Shown one piece after another: positions 43,921 to 51,736 of a stretch of DNA of 64,000 bases; within the stretch, counting starts at the first letter, position 1; the number at the start of each line of letters is the position of its first letter. The notes under the pieces were generated by a model. That model worked only from the letters and a program-made list of their open reading frames with translations, did no database searches and was not told where the DNA came from. Made by a program: the position numbers and the translations under genes. This stretch comes from MWBF01 sp040772005. GTDB taxonomy: Bacteria > Chloroflexota > Anaerolineae > CG2-30-64-16. Where the stretch lies: assembly GCA_040772005.1 (NCBI GenBank), contig JAXGYZ010000009.1:124001-188000 (forward strand), written 5' to 3'.

Positions 43921-44415
43921 ATGTCGAAGAATGGATTGGACGAGGACATGGAGCTGGAAGGGGTCGGATTTGACGAAGAAGGAGACGAAGAGCTCTACAC
44001 CGAGCTGGATGACGACCGCCGTGCGGAACTCGAGGAGATGGTCGGCCTGAAGGTGCTGGGGCTAGAGCTGTGGGAAGAATCCCTCGGTGACGAAGAGGAA
44101 GTCGAGCCGGTCAAGCCCGAGGAGCGCGTCTTTTTCGACTGTGACCTCTATCTCGACGACAACCAGGCACTCGAACTGTACGTGGCTTCCGTCTACCCGA
44201 GTGCGAAAGAGGAACCGTTGGCGGGCATGGATGCCATCTTCGAGGCCGTCGGCCGGCTGGCCGATGAGGGCCTGGAGTTGATCGATTACGGCGAGGCAGA
44301 TGACGAAGGCGGGCTGGCGCTGGCGTTCGGCAAGGGCGAGCAGGTCGAGCTGGTCCTCGTCTGTGGCGCGTGGATGGTCAGCGATTGGGAGCCGGAAGAA
44401 GAGGCCGAGGCCTGA
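43921..44415 (+). CDS. Acidic protein of unknown function
   Basis: The protein has 164 residues, very rich in Glu and Asp (DEDMELEGVGFDEEGDEE in the N-terminal part). No domain was recognised. The middle region FFDCDLYLDDNQALELYVASVYP looks folded with alternating hydrophobics. AAAGGAG lies 8 bases upstream of ATG 43921. The phosphatase gene starts 2 bases after its stop, so the two are co-expressed. A strongly acidic protein may bind a basic partner or nucleic-acid-binding protein, but there is no direct evidence. Confidence 0.75.
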   Translation: MSKNGLDEDMELEGVGFDEEGDEELYTELDDDRRAELEEMVGLKVLGLELWEESLGDEEEVEPVKPEERVFFDCDLYLDDNQALELYVASVYPSAKEEPLAGMDAIFEAVGRLADEGLELIDYGEADDEGGLALAFGKGEQVELVLVCGAWMVSDWEPEEEAEA

Positions 44416-44417
44416 GC

Positions 44418-45113
44418 TTGGCGGACACGGCTGCGAGGACCCGCCTGCGGCTGGCGGTCCTGGATGTGGACGGCACGCTCAAGCAGGCCGAGTCGCCCTA
44501 TAGCTACCTGCACGAACGCCTGGGGCTCGCGCATCTGGCTGCGGAGCATCGCGACCTGGCCCTGGCCGGCCGCATCAGCTACGGCGAGTGGTTGAGCCGT
44601 GATGTCGCCCTGTGGCAGGGCCAGCCGGTCAGCCGCCTGGTTACGCTCCTGGCCGCCAACCCCTACCTTCCCGGTGCGGTTGACCTCGTGGCCGCGCTCA
44701 AGCGAGCCGGCATCCTTGTTGCCCTGGTCAGCGCGGGCTTCACGCTGAATACTGACCCCATTGCGTCGGAGTTGCGGGCGGATTACGTCCTGGCGAACGA
44801 ACTGGGCGTAGTGGACGGTGTGCTGGACGGCACCGCCGTCAACCATGTGCCGGAAGGCGGCAAAGGCGCGTTCGTGCGCGAGTTGATGGCCCGTCATGGC
44901 ATCACGGCGGCGGAAGTACTGGCTGCGGGTGACACGCGCGGGGACCTCGAGCTGTTCGAGTGTGCGGGTGTGCGGCTCGCCGTCAACCCCAAGTCGGCTG
45001 AGTTACGGGCGCTGGCGAGCGTGGTGTTCGAGCCGGACCTGCTGGGCGCGGCCGAATGGCTGACCCATCAGGGTTACCTGGCCGCCGATGGCGACCGGTC
45101 TCAGGGCGGTTGA
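44418..45113 (+). CDS. HAD-family phosphatase (SerB-like)
   Basis: The protein has 231 residues. Motif I is VLDVDGTL (nucleophile Asp near residue 15), motif II ALVSAGF and motif IV AAGDTRGDLELF. The cap domain is helical. Overall the layout resembles phosphoserine phosphatase. TTG 44418 is chosen, with GAGG 7 bases upstream and only 2 bases after the previous stop; the in-frame ATG at 44370 would lie within the preceding gene. The next gene starts 6 bases later. The true substrate is uncertain. Confidence 0.82.
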   Translation: MADTAARTRLRLAVLDVDGTLKQAESPYSYLHERLGLAHLAAEHRDLALAGRISYGEWLSRDVALWQGQPVSRLVTLLAANPYLPGAVDLVAALKRAGILVALVSAGFTLNTDPIASELRADYVLANELGVVDGVLDGTAVNHVPEGGKGAFVRELMARHGITAAEVLAAGDTRGDLELFECAGVRLAVNPKSAELRALASVVFEPDLLGAAEWLTHQGYLAADGDRSQGG

Positions 45114-45119
45114 GCGAAC

Positions 45120-45422
45120 ATGCAGGTACTGGATTGGGGCGCGCTGGCCCGCGGGGCACTCTGGATAGCCGGGCTGAGCATCGTGCTGGCCGCGTGGAGC
45201 TACGCCTACTGGCAGGCGCGCGAGGAACGTATCCGGCTGCGCGACGTGCTCGCTCGGCCCGCGTTCCAGTTGGCGTTCAACGGAGGGCTGGCGCTGTTCA
45301 CCGGCGGGCTGGCGTGGGGCTCGTCCGTGCTCTGGGAGCGGCTGGCCGGGCTGGCAGTGGCCCTGGTGTTCGCATGGCTGGCGGCAAGCGCCGGGCGGCT
45401 GCTGCACCGCGAGTCTCGATAA
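45120..45422 (+). CDS. Small two- to three-helix membrane protein
   Basis: The protein has 100 residues with hydrophobic helices at about 8-30, 48-66 and 72-90 and an intervening basic loop (QAREERIRLRD). No family was recognised. It begins 6 bases after the phosphatase and is followed 16 bases later by a LiaF-like protein, so all four genes from 43921 to 46365 look like one operon. Probably an envelope-stress or membrane-associated accessory protein. Confidence 0.75.
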   Translation: MQVLDWGALARGALWIAGLSIVLAAWSYAYWQAREERIRLRDVLARPAFQLAFNGGLALFTGGLAWGSSVLWERLAGLAVALVFAWLAASAGRLLHRESR

Positions 45423-45438
45423 AAGAAGAGGTTTGGTG

Positions 45439-46365
45439 ATGAAACGAACGCGCGAAGCCCTTATTTGGGCGGCCTTCCTGGTGCTGGCCGGCGTATTTTT
45501 GTTGCTCCGCAACCTGGGCATCTTCGCCCAATGGGGAGATCTGGCCTGGGGTGCGCTCTTTGCGCTGGCCGGGCTGGGCTTCCTTGGCTGGTTCCTGCGC
45601 AGCGTAGACCGCTGGTGGCGGGCCATCCCCGCTTTCATGCTGCTCGGCATCGGCGCGGGCGTCATCCTGCAGTGGCGCAACATCGAGCTGGGCACGTGGA
45701 ACATCCCGCTGGTGCTTTTCGGCATGGCACTGGGCTTCTGGGCCGTGCTGTTCGTGCGCCGCGAACACTGGTGGGCGCTGATACCGGCGGGCGTGCTGAC
45801 GGTGCTGGCGGTCGAGCTGGGCCTGTGGAATCGACTCGACCCGGTCTGGCGCATGGCCGTGTTGTATCTGGGGATCGGATTGGTCTTCCTCCTGCTGTAT
45901 GCCATTCGCTACGAGGAAGCTGACACCCGCTGGGCGGCCATCCCGGCCGCCGCCATGCTGTTGTTCGGTCTAGTCACGGTGATGCAGAGCCTGCCGCTGC
46001 CCCTGCTGCTCAAACAGTGGTGGCCGACCCTGCTGGCGGTCGCGGGGTTGGGCCTGGGCATCGGCGCGTTCATCTTCCGCGGGGCCGCGCATCCCGTGCA
46101 GACCACCGAGCTGCCGCCCTTCGAGGCGCTGCCGCCCGCGCCCGGCGCGTCTGTCACGAGCGACCTCCCGCCTGCGCCGGAGGAGCCGTGGCAGCCCGCG
46201 CCGGATGTACCCGTGACGCCGGAGCCGGCCGTGCCGGCACCATCGCTGGCGCCCCCGCCTGAAGCACCGGTGGGCACGCAACCTGACGACAGGCCGATCG
46301 ATATCTACGAGCTGATTCGCCAGCAGCCCAGCGAGCAAACGCCGCCGGCCGAACCGAAGGAGTAG
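45439..46365 (+). CDS. LiaF/DUF5668-like polytopic membrane protein with Pro-rich tail
   Basis: The protein has 308 residues. About seven to eight hydrophobic helices span residues 8-215, with the opening LIWAAFLVLAGVFLLLRNLGI being the typical LiaI/LiaF-type transmembrane region. A disordered Pro/Ala-rich tail follows and ends with an acidic motif (DDRPIDIYELIRQQPSE). LiaF-type proteins signal cell-envelope stress in Firmicutes. Here no kinase is adjacent. ATG 45439 has AAGAGG upstream, which beats GTG or TTG in the same frame. It converges with the LysM gene. Confidence 0.78.
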   Translation: MKRTREALIWAAFLVLAGVFLLLRNLGIFAQWGDLAWGALFALAGLGFLGWFLRSVDRWWRAIPAFMLLGIGAGVILQWRNIELGTWNIPLVLFGMALGFWAVLFVRREHWWALIPAGVLTVLAVELGLWNRLDPVWRMAVLYLGIGLVFLLLYAIRYEEADTRWAAIPAAAMLLFGLVTVMQSLPLPLLLKQWWPTLLAVAGLGLGIGAFIFRGAAHPVQTTELPPFEALPPAPGASVTSDLPPAPEEPWQPAPDVPVTPEPAVPAPSLAPPPEAPVGTQPDDRPIDIYELIRQQPSEQTPPAEPKE

Positions 46366-46460
46366 GGGCAAAGCTGGATGGGCTGTGGCCCGGAGCTCCG
46401 CTCAGGGTGTTTCAGCGTGGCAGTCCATCCGGCACGGTGATGGAAACCGACCACAGGGCC

Positions 46461-46505
46461 AAAAGCAACAGGGGCAACCGAACCTGATTCGGTCGCCCCT
46501 GTTGC
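46461..46505 (-). terminator. Terminator of the LysM/FG-GAP gene
   Basis: GCAACAGGGGC (46465) pairs with GCCCCTGTTGC (ending 46505), with an internal ACCGAA/TTCGGT stem. On the reverse strand it is followed by TTTT. It lies between two convergent genes. Confidence 0.75.
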
Positions 46506-46525
46506 GCGTAAATCAGCCCGGAGCC

Positions 46526-48322
46526 TCAGTCCAGGGGACAGAGGTCCTTCGCAGTGAAAGTCGGATTGGCGTAGCCCCAGTCCTCCAGGAACTGCCACGT
46601 AGCCGGGTTCTTCTCGGCATAGGCAGTCGTATCGCGGCAGGCCTGGATTACGCTGCCCGACGATCTATAGGCGTCGTAGAAGGCCTTTGCTGCGCCGGCG
46701 AGCGCCTTGTCCTTGATCTGGAGCGACACCTTCTGCGCCTCGGCGGCCTGCCCTGCGCCCACATAGGCGACCATCAGCCGGAAGCGGGCAAAGTCCTTGA
46801 GCATAGCCAACTCGTTCTTCAGCCCGGTCGTGGAGCACGCAATGGAGGTTGTGTCTGCGATGATGCCTGTGTAGGCCTGGATTGCGAGATCAAATCCCTC
46901 GGCATTCCAGGCGGCAAAATCGTTGTTAGCATCCAGCACGGCATGATACAAACAGGTGGACGCATCATACTCGATGGTCGAGAGCGAATACGCCCCGCCT
47001 TGCGGCGAGATGTAGGTCTCCGTCCAGGCCCGCTGCGGGCCGGCGCCAACGGAACCGATCACGCCGCCATGGATGGTGATCTCCTGGCCCGAGCCATCGG
47101 GGGTTACATCCCCAAACTTGAACTCAGCCGAAGCGATGGTCGGGTCTTCGCCCTCCATCCAATCCTGGTAGGCCGTGCCGTCCCAGCTGTTGACATGCAG
47201 GGTGGAGAAGCAGGTGTGCGCGCCGCAGACCGTGTCGGCCCACACGAGATCGGCCTGTCCGTCGCCGTTCAGGTCGCTGGACTGGAGCAGGCTGACAATG
47301 CCGTCGCCCTTCAATTGGTAGGCGACGGTATAGCCCGTTGCACCGGCATGGTAGACCACGAACTGACCGCGGCCCGCAGGCGGCGGGTTGGTCGGGTCAT
47401 GCATGGTCAGGATGAGGTCATTGCTCTCCGGACCTTGCAGAGCGGCCTGTACCAGGCCCTCTTCATTGGCAGCCAGGGCCTTGCAGGACGCCAGCCAGGT
47501 CTGCAAGCCTTCCACCGTATTGCCGGCCGTGTTCAGGTAAGCCAGGACGGCGTCCGGGTAAGCGTCCACGTCCGCAGGGCAGGCACCAGCCTCGGCAGGG
47601 GCCTCCGGTGCAGCCGCGGTCGGCTCCACAGGCGTCTCGGTGGCGGTCGCTTCCGGTGCAGCAGCCGTCGGTGCGGCGGTGGCTGTAGCAGTGGGCTCAG
47701 GCGTGGCCGTCGCGGTGGGTTCGGGCGTGGCCGTCGCAGTCGGCTCAAGCGTTGCGGTCGCGATCGGAGTGGCCTCGATCGGCACGGTGGTCGGCGGAGC
47801 CTCGGTGGGTGCGACCGTCGGCTCAACGGGTGCAGCAGTGGGTTCGGGCGCGGCGGCAGCAGGAGCTTGCCCGCTGGCCGGCAGGGCCGGGATCCACACC
47901 TGCTGGCCGATATATAGCCAGAGTTGGGGATTCACCAGGCCGGGGTTGGCGTTCCACAGCGTGCGCACGGAGACGCCGGTGGCGCGGGACACCGTGTTCC
48001 AGGTATCACCGGCGACGACCGTATACCAGCGGCCTTCGCCGGCGGCCGCCGCGGCCGGCACGCACACCGTATCGCCCAGGTACAGCCAGCCGTTCGAGCG
48101 AATCAGACTGGGATTGGCCTGCCGCAGCAGCCTGACCGCGACGCCCGTAGCCGCGGAAACGGTATTCCACGTATCGCCCGGACGTACAGTATAATTGTAG
48201 CTGCAAGGTACTGGCGGGGTGGTCCCTTGGGCGCTCGCCGGCGGCACAACTGCTGCGACGAGCAGGGCTGCCAGGAACAGCGTCGAGGCAAGCCGGAAGA
48301 TTCGCGCTGCGCGAAAGCTCAT
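46526..48322 (-). CDS. Secreted protein with two LysM domains, Thr/Pro/Ala linker and FG-GAP-like motif
   Basis: The protein has 598 residues. A signal peptide (1-32), LysM domains at about 43-89 and 99-146 (YTVRPGDTWNTVSAATG; YTVVAGDTWNTVSRATG), and a low-complexity linker rich in ATPEPTATATP (about 150-265) are visible. The C-terminal region contains DLNGDGQADLVWAD, a calcium-binding VCBS/FG-GAP-like strand near residue 390, and cysteines consistent with disulfides. ATG 48322 has AAAGGAG 7 bases upstream; an earlier Met lies before the promoter box. It is presumably cell-wall associated. The function of the C-terminal part is unknown. Confidence 0.82.
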   Translation of the reverse strand: MSFRAARIFRLASTLFLAALLVAAVVPPASAQGTTPPVPCSYNYTVRPGDTWNTVSAATGVAVRLLRQANPSLIRSNGWLYLGDTVCVPAAAAAGEGRWYTVVAGDTWNTVSRATGVSVRTLWNANPGLVNPQLWLYIGQQVWIPALPASGQAPAAAAPEPTAAPVEPTVAPTEAPPTTVPIEATPIATATLEPTATATPEPTATATPEPTATATAAPTAAAPEATATETPVEPTAAAPEAPAEAGACPADVDAYPDAVLAYLNTAGNTVEGLQTWLASCKALAANEEGLVQAALQGPESNDLILTMHDPTNPPPAGRGQFVVYHAGATGYTVAYQLKGDGIVSLLQSSDLNGDGQADLVWADTVCGAHTCFSTLHVNSWDGTAYQDWMEGEDPTIASAEFKFGDVTPDGSGQEITIHGGVIGSVGAGPQRAWTETYISPQGGAYSLSTIEYDASTCLYHAVLDANNDFAAWNAEGFDLAIQAYTGIIADTTSIACSTTGLKNELAMLKDFARFRLMVAYVGAGQAAEAQKVSLQIKDKALAGAAKAFYDAYRSSGSVIQACRDTTAYAEKNPATWQFLEDWGYANPTFTAKDLCPLD

Positions 48323-48390
48323 TCTGTCGCTCCTTTCGAGTCTGAACCTGTGTAACCTGTCACTTATTGTCTGCATCATATTCATGCTGC

Positions 48391-48418
48391 ATTATACACA
48401 AGGCCCCCAAGAATCCAA
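48391..48418 (-). promoter_or_regulatory. Promoter of the LysM/FG-GAP gene
   Basis: Reverse strand TTGGAT, a 16-base spacer and a perfect TATAAT, with a leader of about 60 bases to ATG 48322. Confidence 0.6.
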
Positions 48419-48463
48419 AGCGATTTCCGACGGAGATTGATTGCCATCCAGGAGGCGAGAGTT

Positions 48464-48793
48464 ATGTCCAAGCGAGTAGTCGTCTACATGTCGCCGTGGT
48501 GCTCCAGCAGCTCGGATACCCAGCGCGCGCTGAAAGAGTGGAACGTGCCGGCCACCTTTGTCAATATCAAGGAGGACCGCGAGGCGGCAGCGCGCGTCAA
48601 GGCATGGGTCGGCTTCGAGAGCGTGCCGACGGTGGTCATCGCGGAGGAGGATTGCCTCGAACCGTTCGAGCCTCCGGCGCCGCTGACCCCAGGCGCAAGC
48701 CCGCGGGGCATCGATCGGGGGAGCATGTTGACCGAAGCCAACCGCCAACAGCTCCGGGCATGGCTGGTTAAACATGAGGTCATGGCGGGGTAG
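48464..48793 (+). CDS. Glutaredoxin-like protein with CxxS motif
   Basis: The protein has 109 residues in a thioredoxin fold: VVVYMSPWCSSS with Cys13 and Ser16 (monothiol CxxS), and the cis-Pro loop SVPTVVI. The C-terminal part (LTEANRQQLRAWLVKH) is longer than in typical NrdH/Grx. GGAGG lies 8 bases upstream of ATG 48464. Monothiol glutaredoxins often coordinate or transfer Fe-S clusters. This could also be a YruB-type redox protein. A repeat cluster follows. Confidence 0.8.
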   Translation: MSKRVVVYMSPWCSSSSDTQRALKEWNVPATFVNIKEDREAAARVKAWVGFESVPTVVIAEEDCLEPFEPPAPLTPGASPRGIDRGSMLTEANRQQLRAWLVKHEVMAG

Positions 48794-48797
48794 CCTG

Positions 48798-48908
48798 CCG
48801 CAACGGCCCTTCGGCCGCGTTGCGGCAAAGCGCGCTGTTCCGCTCAGGATGCATTTCACGGTGGGGGCACGGCGTCGGCTGCGCCGCCGCCGTGCCCCCA
48901 CCGTGAAA
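48798..48908. repeat. Inverted repeats downstream of the glutaredoxin gene
   Basis: CCGCAACGGCC...GGCCGCGTTGCGG around a TTCG loop lies at 48798-48825. Then a 21-bp perfect stem (48854-48874 with 48888-48908, starting TTTCACGGTGGGGG) encloses a 13-base loop. Motifs CGCTCAGGATGC of the repeat family at 546-596 flank it. No gene is seen here. Confidence 0.75.
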
Positions 48909-48931
48909 CGCGCCCGCTCCGCTCGGGATGC

Positions 48932-48960
48932 TTTCGCACACGTGCACATCATGCTATAAT
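48932..48960 (+). promoter_or_regulatory. Promoter of the membrane protein gene at 49020
   Basis: TTTCGC, a 17-base spacer and a perfect TATAAT about 60 bases before the ATG. Confidence 0.5.
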
Positions 48961-49019
48961 CTCATCACTTGCGCGAGCGCGAATCGCCCCCCATTCCGCG
49001 CCGGCCAAGAGGTCACCCG

Positions 49020-49601
49020 ATGAAAAGCACACGATTCACCAGGGGAGAACTCATTCTGCTCGCGGCGATCACGCTTGCCTTTGCGGTGCTGAGCGCGCTG
49101 GGCCTACGGGCCTACCTGGAGCGCGACAACCGTTGGGTGCGCATCGTCTCCCCGACGGATGCGAAAGCCGTGGAGACCGTTGCGGTGTCGCGGCTGCTCC
49201 AGCCCTACGTACGGACCGACCAGGGGACCTACTACTTCTGCAGCGGCACGACCTGGCGCGATACGTGCGCGCCAGTCGATGAGGCGCGGCTGCCTGCGAC
49301 CGCAATCCCCCCTCGCTGGCAGACATGCGCGCCGGACCTGCCCACGCTGCCTGCGCCGCCCGGCGAAGTGGTTCACGCGCTCGACTTCGCCCGGTGCCAG
49401 GAAGCCCGCATCTATGCCCGGATCATCATCCTGGCAGACGGTTCCATCTGGCGCTGGCAGCGCAGCTTCTCCTGGGTCAACGGCTTCGCGTTTGCGTCCG
49501 GCGTCTTCTGGAGCGTGGTGATCGGCGGGCTGATAGGCGTTGGGGTAGTATTGCTCCGGCGCTATCTCAAGACGCCCGTTCCAGGGGCGAAGAAGGCGTG
49601 A
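49020..49601 (+). CDS. Two-helix membrane protein of unknown function
   Basis: The protein has 193 residues. The N-terminal helix (about 10-30) and a C-terminal helix (about 160-182) flank an extracytoplasmic domain with four Cys (YYFCSGTTWRDTCAP, RWQTCAP, FARCQEARIY), which could form two disulfides. No family was recognised. ATG 49020 is preceded by AAGAGG. It has its own promoter and is followed by the tRNA gene. Confidence 0.7.
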   Translation: MKSTRFTRGELILLAAITLAFAVLSALGLRAYLERDNRWVRIVSPTDAKAVETVAVSRLLQPYVRTDQGTYYFCSGTTWRDTCAPVDEARLPATAIPPRWQTCAPDLPTLPAPPGEVVHALDFARCQEARIYARIIILADGSIWRWQRSFSWVNGFAFASGVFWSVVIGGLIGVGVVLLRRYLKTPVPGAKKA

Positions 49602-49622
49602 CGGTATAACCAGCGGGTGAAA

Positions 49623-49652
49623 TTGCCCGGTGCGTTCGCTTTGTGGTATGAT
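49623..49652 (+). promoter_or_regulatory. Promoter of tRNA-Arg
   Basis: TTGCCC, an 18-base spacer and TATGAT about 8 bases before the 5' end of the tRNA. Confidence 0.55.
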
Positions 49653-49660
49653 CGGGCCAT

Positions 49661-49734
49661 GCCCCCGTAGCTCAGGTGGATAGAGCGAGGCACTCCTAAC
49701 GCCTAGGCCGTTGGTTCGAATCCAACCGGGGGTA
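49661..49734 (+). tRNA. tRNA-Arg (anticodon CCT)
   Basis: The 74-base sequence folds as a full cloverleaf: acceptor stem GCCCCCG/CGGGGGT (G1-T72 wobble), D stem GCTC/GAGC, anticodon stem AGGCA/CGCCT with loop CTCCTAA, five-base variable loop, and T arm GTTGG/CCAAC around TTCGAAT. The anticodon CCT reads AGG. The last anticodon-stem pair (A31-C39) is a mismatch. The CCA end is not encoded. A hairpin rich in G/C follows. Confidence 0.93.
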
Positions 49735-49736
49735 TC

Positions 49737-49769
49737 AAAAGGGGGACAGCCCGTGGGCTGTCCCCCTTG
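49737..49769 (-). terminator. Intrinsic terminator after the tRNA and the 5'-nucleotidase gene
   Basis: A perfect 14-bp stem AAGGGGGACAGCCC/GGGCTGTCCCCCTT with a 2-base centre. Reverse-strand reading gives TTTT directly after the stem, so it ends the 5'-nucleotidase transcript. It can also stop the tRNA transcript from the other side. Confidence 0.75.
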
Positions 49770-49792
49770 CGCGTCAATTGGTCACGACAGCA

Positions 49793-51466
49793 CTACGGCA
49801 CGACGGTGATGCGGTTCTGCGGGCCCGGGGCGACCGGGCTGTTCGCCACAAAGTAGGCCTCCAGGGCGTCGAGGTCCAGCGCGCCGCCCAGGCGGTTGGT
49901 GCCTTCCTTGAGGACGACAAAGTTATCGCCGCCGTCGGCCAGGAAGCTGTTGACCGTCACGCGGTAAGTCGCGGTCGGGTCAATCGCCACGCCGTTCAGC
50001 ATGAGGTTGCTGACCTTGTTGCCGGGGGGCGCGCTCTGGCTCCAGGTGTAGGTGAAGCCGTTCGACACCTGCAGGATGCGGCTCTGGCCGGGCGCGGGGT
50101 TATCGAACTGCTGCTCCAGGAGCGTGTCTATCTGCGCACCGGTCAGGCTCATGGTCACGAGACTGTTGCCGAAAGGCTGCACGGTGAAGATTTCGTTGTA
50201 TGTGATCTCCCCAGGCGCCTCGCCGGCAGTGCTGTTGTTGTAGGCCAGGTCGGCACGGATGCCGCCCGGGTTCATGAACGCAACGACCGCATCGCCGAAG
50301 CCAGGGTCATCCGTTGCGTCGAGCTGCGAGTCTGCAATCACATCGCCCAGGGCCGATTCACCCGCGGCATTGGCAGCCCGCAGGATGTCGGCGGTGATGG
50401 TGCCGACGATGCGGTTAGCGAACGGCGCGGCTAGCGTGCCGTAGCGCTCCACCAGCGCGGTCAGCAGCGCAGCTTTCGGGACATCGCGGGTCACGATCTT
50501 GTTGTCGGCCTGCATCTCGACCACGTCGCCGGATTTGCGGTCGATGGTCAGGTCGACCTTCGTCACCAGGCGGCCGAAGGACGCCGCGCTCGTCACTAGC
50601 TTGCCGTCGATGACGCAGTTGTATGCATTGTGGGTGTGGCCGCTGATGACGGCATCGACCGAGTCATCCAGCCGGTTGACGATATCGACAATCGGGCCGG
50701 AGATGCCGACACAGGAGTTGTAGTCGCCGCCTGCCTGCGCCCCACCCTCGTGGAGCAGGATGACGATAGTCTCGACCCCGCGGCGCTTCAGTTCCTGCAC
50801 ATACACGTTCGCAGCGTCGGCCTCATCGAGGAACGTCAGTCCGGCCACGCCGGAGGGCGTGACGATAGTCGGCGTGCCTTCCAGCGTCATGCCGATGAAG
50901 GCGACCTTGGTGCCGCGGAAGTTCTCAATCGCCACGGGCCGGAAGATCGTCTTGCCGCTGTCCGAGTATATCACGTTCGCGGCGAGGAACTGGAAGTCTG
51001 CACCGGCGAACCCATCGCCATCCAGACAACCGTCGGTCGGGTGGCAGCCGCCGTTCTGCATGCGCAGCAGCTCAGCAGCACCCTCGTCGAACTCGTGGTT
51101 GCCGACCGCGTTGTAGTCCAGACCGATCAGGTTGAAGGCCTCGATGGTCGGCTCGTCATGGAAGAGGGCGGAAATCAGCGGGCTCGCGCCGATCAGGTCA
51201 CCCGCAGATACGACGACGGTATTGGGATTCTGCGCCCGCAGATTGGCAATGTGCGTCGCGAGGTACTCGACACCGCCGGCATTGATCGAGCCGATGCGAC
51301 CCGAGGAGCCGGCAGGCGGCTCCAGGTTGCCGTGAAAATCATTCAGGGCCAGGATCTGTACGGTGACAGTGTCGCCGCGCGGCGCGGCTGCCACCGGCCA
51401 GGCCATTGACAGCAGCACGGCTGCCAGGATCAGGATGTGTACGGGGCGAAATCTCGTTCGCTTCAT
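49793..51466 (-). CDS. Secreted 5'-nucleotidase / 2',3'-cyclic phosphodiesterase
   Basis: The protein has 557 residues. It has a signal peptide (about 1-29), a calcineurin-like metal-binding domain (ILALNDFHGNL, SAGDLIGASP, VGNHEFDEG, GHTHNA) and a C-terminal 5_nucleotid_C domain (NPGGIRADL, NEIFTVQPFGNSL). It hydrolyses nucleotides outside the cell for phosphate and nucleoside scavenging. ATG 51466 has GGAGG 7 bases upstream. The promoter is at 51514-51542 and the terminator at 49737-49769, so it is monocistronic. Confidence 0.92.
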   Translation of the reverse strand: MKRTRFRPVHILILAAVLLSMAWPVAAAPRGDTVTVQILALNDFHGNLEPPAGSSGRIGSINAGGVEYLATHIANLRAQNPNTVVVSAGDLIGASPLISALFHDEPTIEAFNLIGLDYNAVGNHEFDEGAAELLRMQNGGCHPTDGCLDGDGFAGADFQFLAANVIYSDSGKTIFRPVAIENFRGTKVAFIGMTLEGTPTIVTPSGVAGLTFLDEADAANVYVQELKRRGVETIVILLHEGGAQAGGDYNSCVGISGPIVDIVNRLDDSVDAVISGHTHNAYNCVIDGKLVTSAASFGRLVTKVDLTIDRKSGDVVEMQADNKIVTRDVPKAALLTALVERYGTLAAPFANRIVGTITADILRAANAAGESALGDVIADSQLDATDDPGFGDAVVAFMNPGGIRADLAYNNSTAGEAPGEITYNEIFTVQPFGNSLVTMSLTGAQIDTLLEQQFDNPAPGQSRILQVSNGFTYTWSQSAPPGNKVSNLMLNGVAIDPTATYRVTVNSFLADGGDNFVVLKEGTNRLGGALDLDALEAYFVANSPVAPGPQNRITVVP

Positions 51467-51513
51467 GGTCGAACCTCCATCTCTCATTAGGATCAACATA
51501 CCTACCGGGCAGC

Positions 51514-51542
51514 ATTGTACCGGATATCAGCGCAAATGTAAA
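51514..51542 (-). promoter_or_regulatory. Promoter of the 5'-nucleotidase gene
   Basis: Reverse strand TTTACA, a 17-base spacer and TACAAT, about 45 bases upstream of the ATG. Confidence 0.6.
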
Positions 51543-51590
51543 GATAAGTATGAGATATGTATTGCACAGATTGTGGATATAAATTCACAT

Positions 51591-51619
51591 TTGACATGCA
51601 CCTGCTTTGGTGGTAGGTT
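51591..51619 (+). promoter_or_regulatory. Promoter of the transaldolase-like gene
   Basis: A perfect TTGACA, a 17-base spacer and TAGGTT. It is divergent from the 5'-nucleotidase promoter. Confidence 0.5.
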
Positions 51620-51736
51620 TTCTCGCACGCGAGCCCCGCGTGCTGCCCCGCGGCCCCAGGCAGAGGATGTTCGGCTTCGGCGCGCGAGCATCCTCCGATT
51701 CTATGCCCCGTTGTGCGCCTGATGGAGGAGTCATTC

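Noticed and set aside
47640..48194. Forward open frame of Val/Ala/Gly repeats
   Set aside because: It is the mirror of the Thr/Pro/Ala-rich linker of the LysM protein on the other strand.
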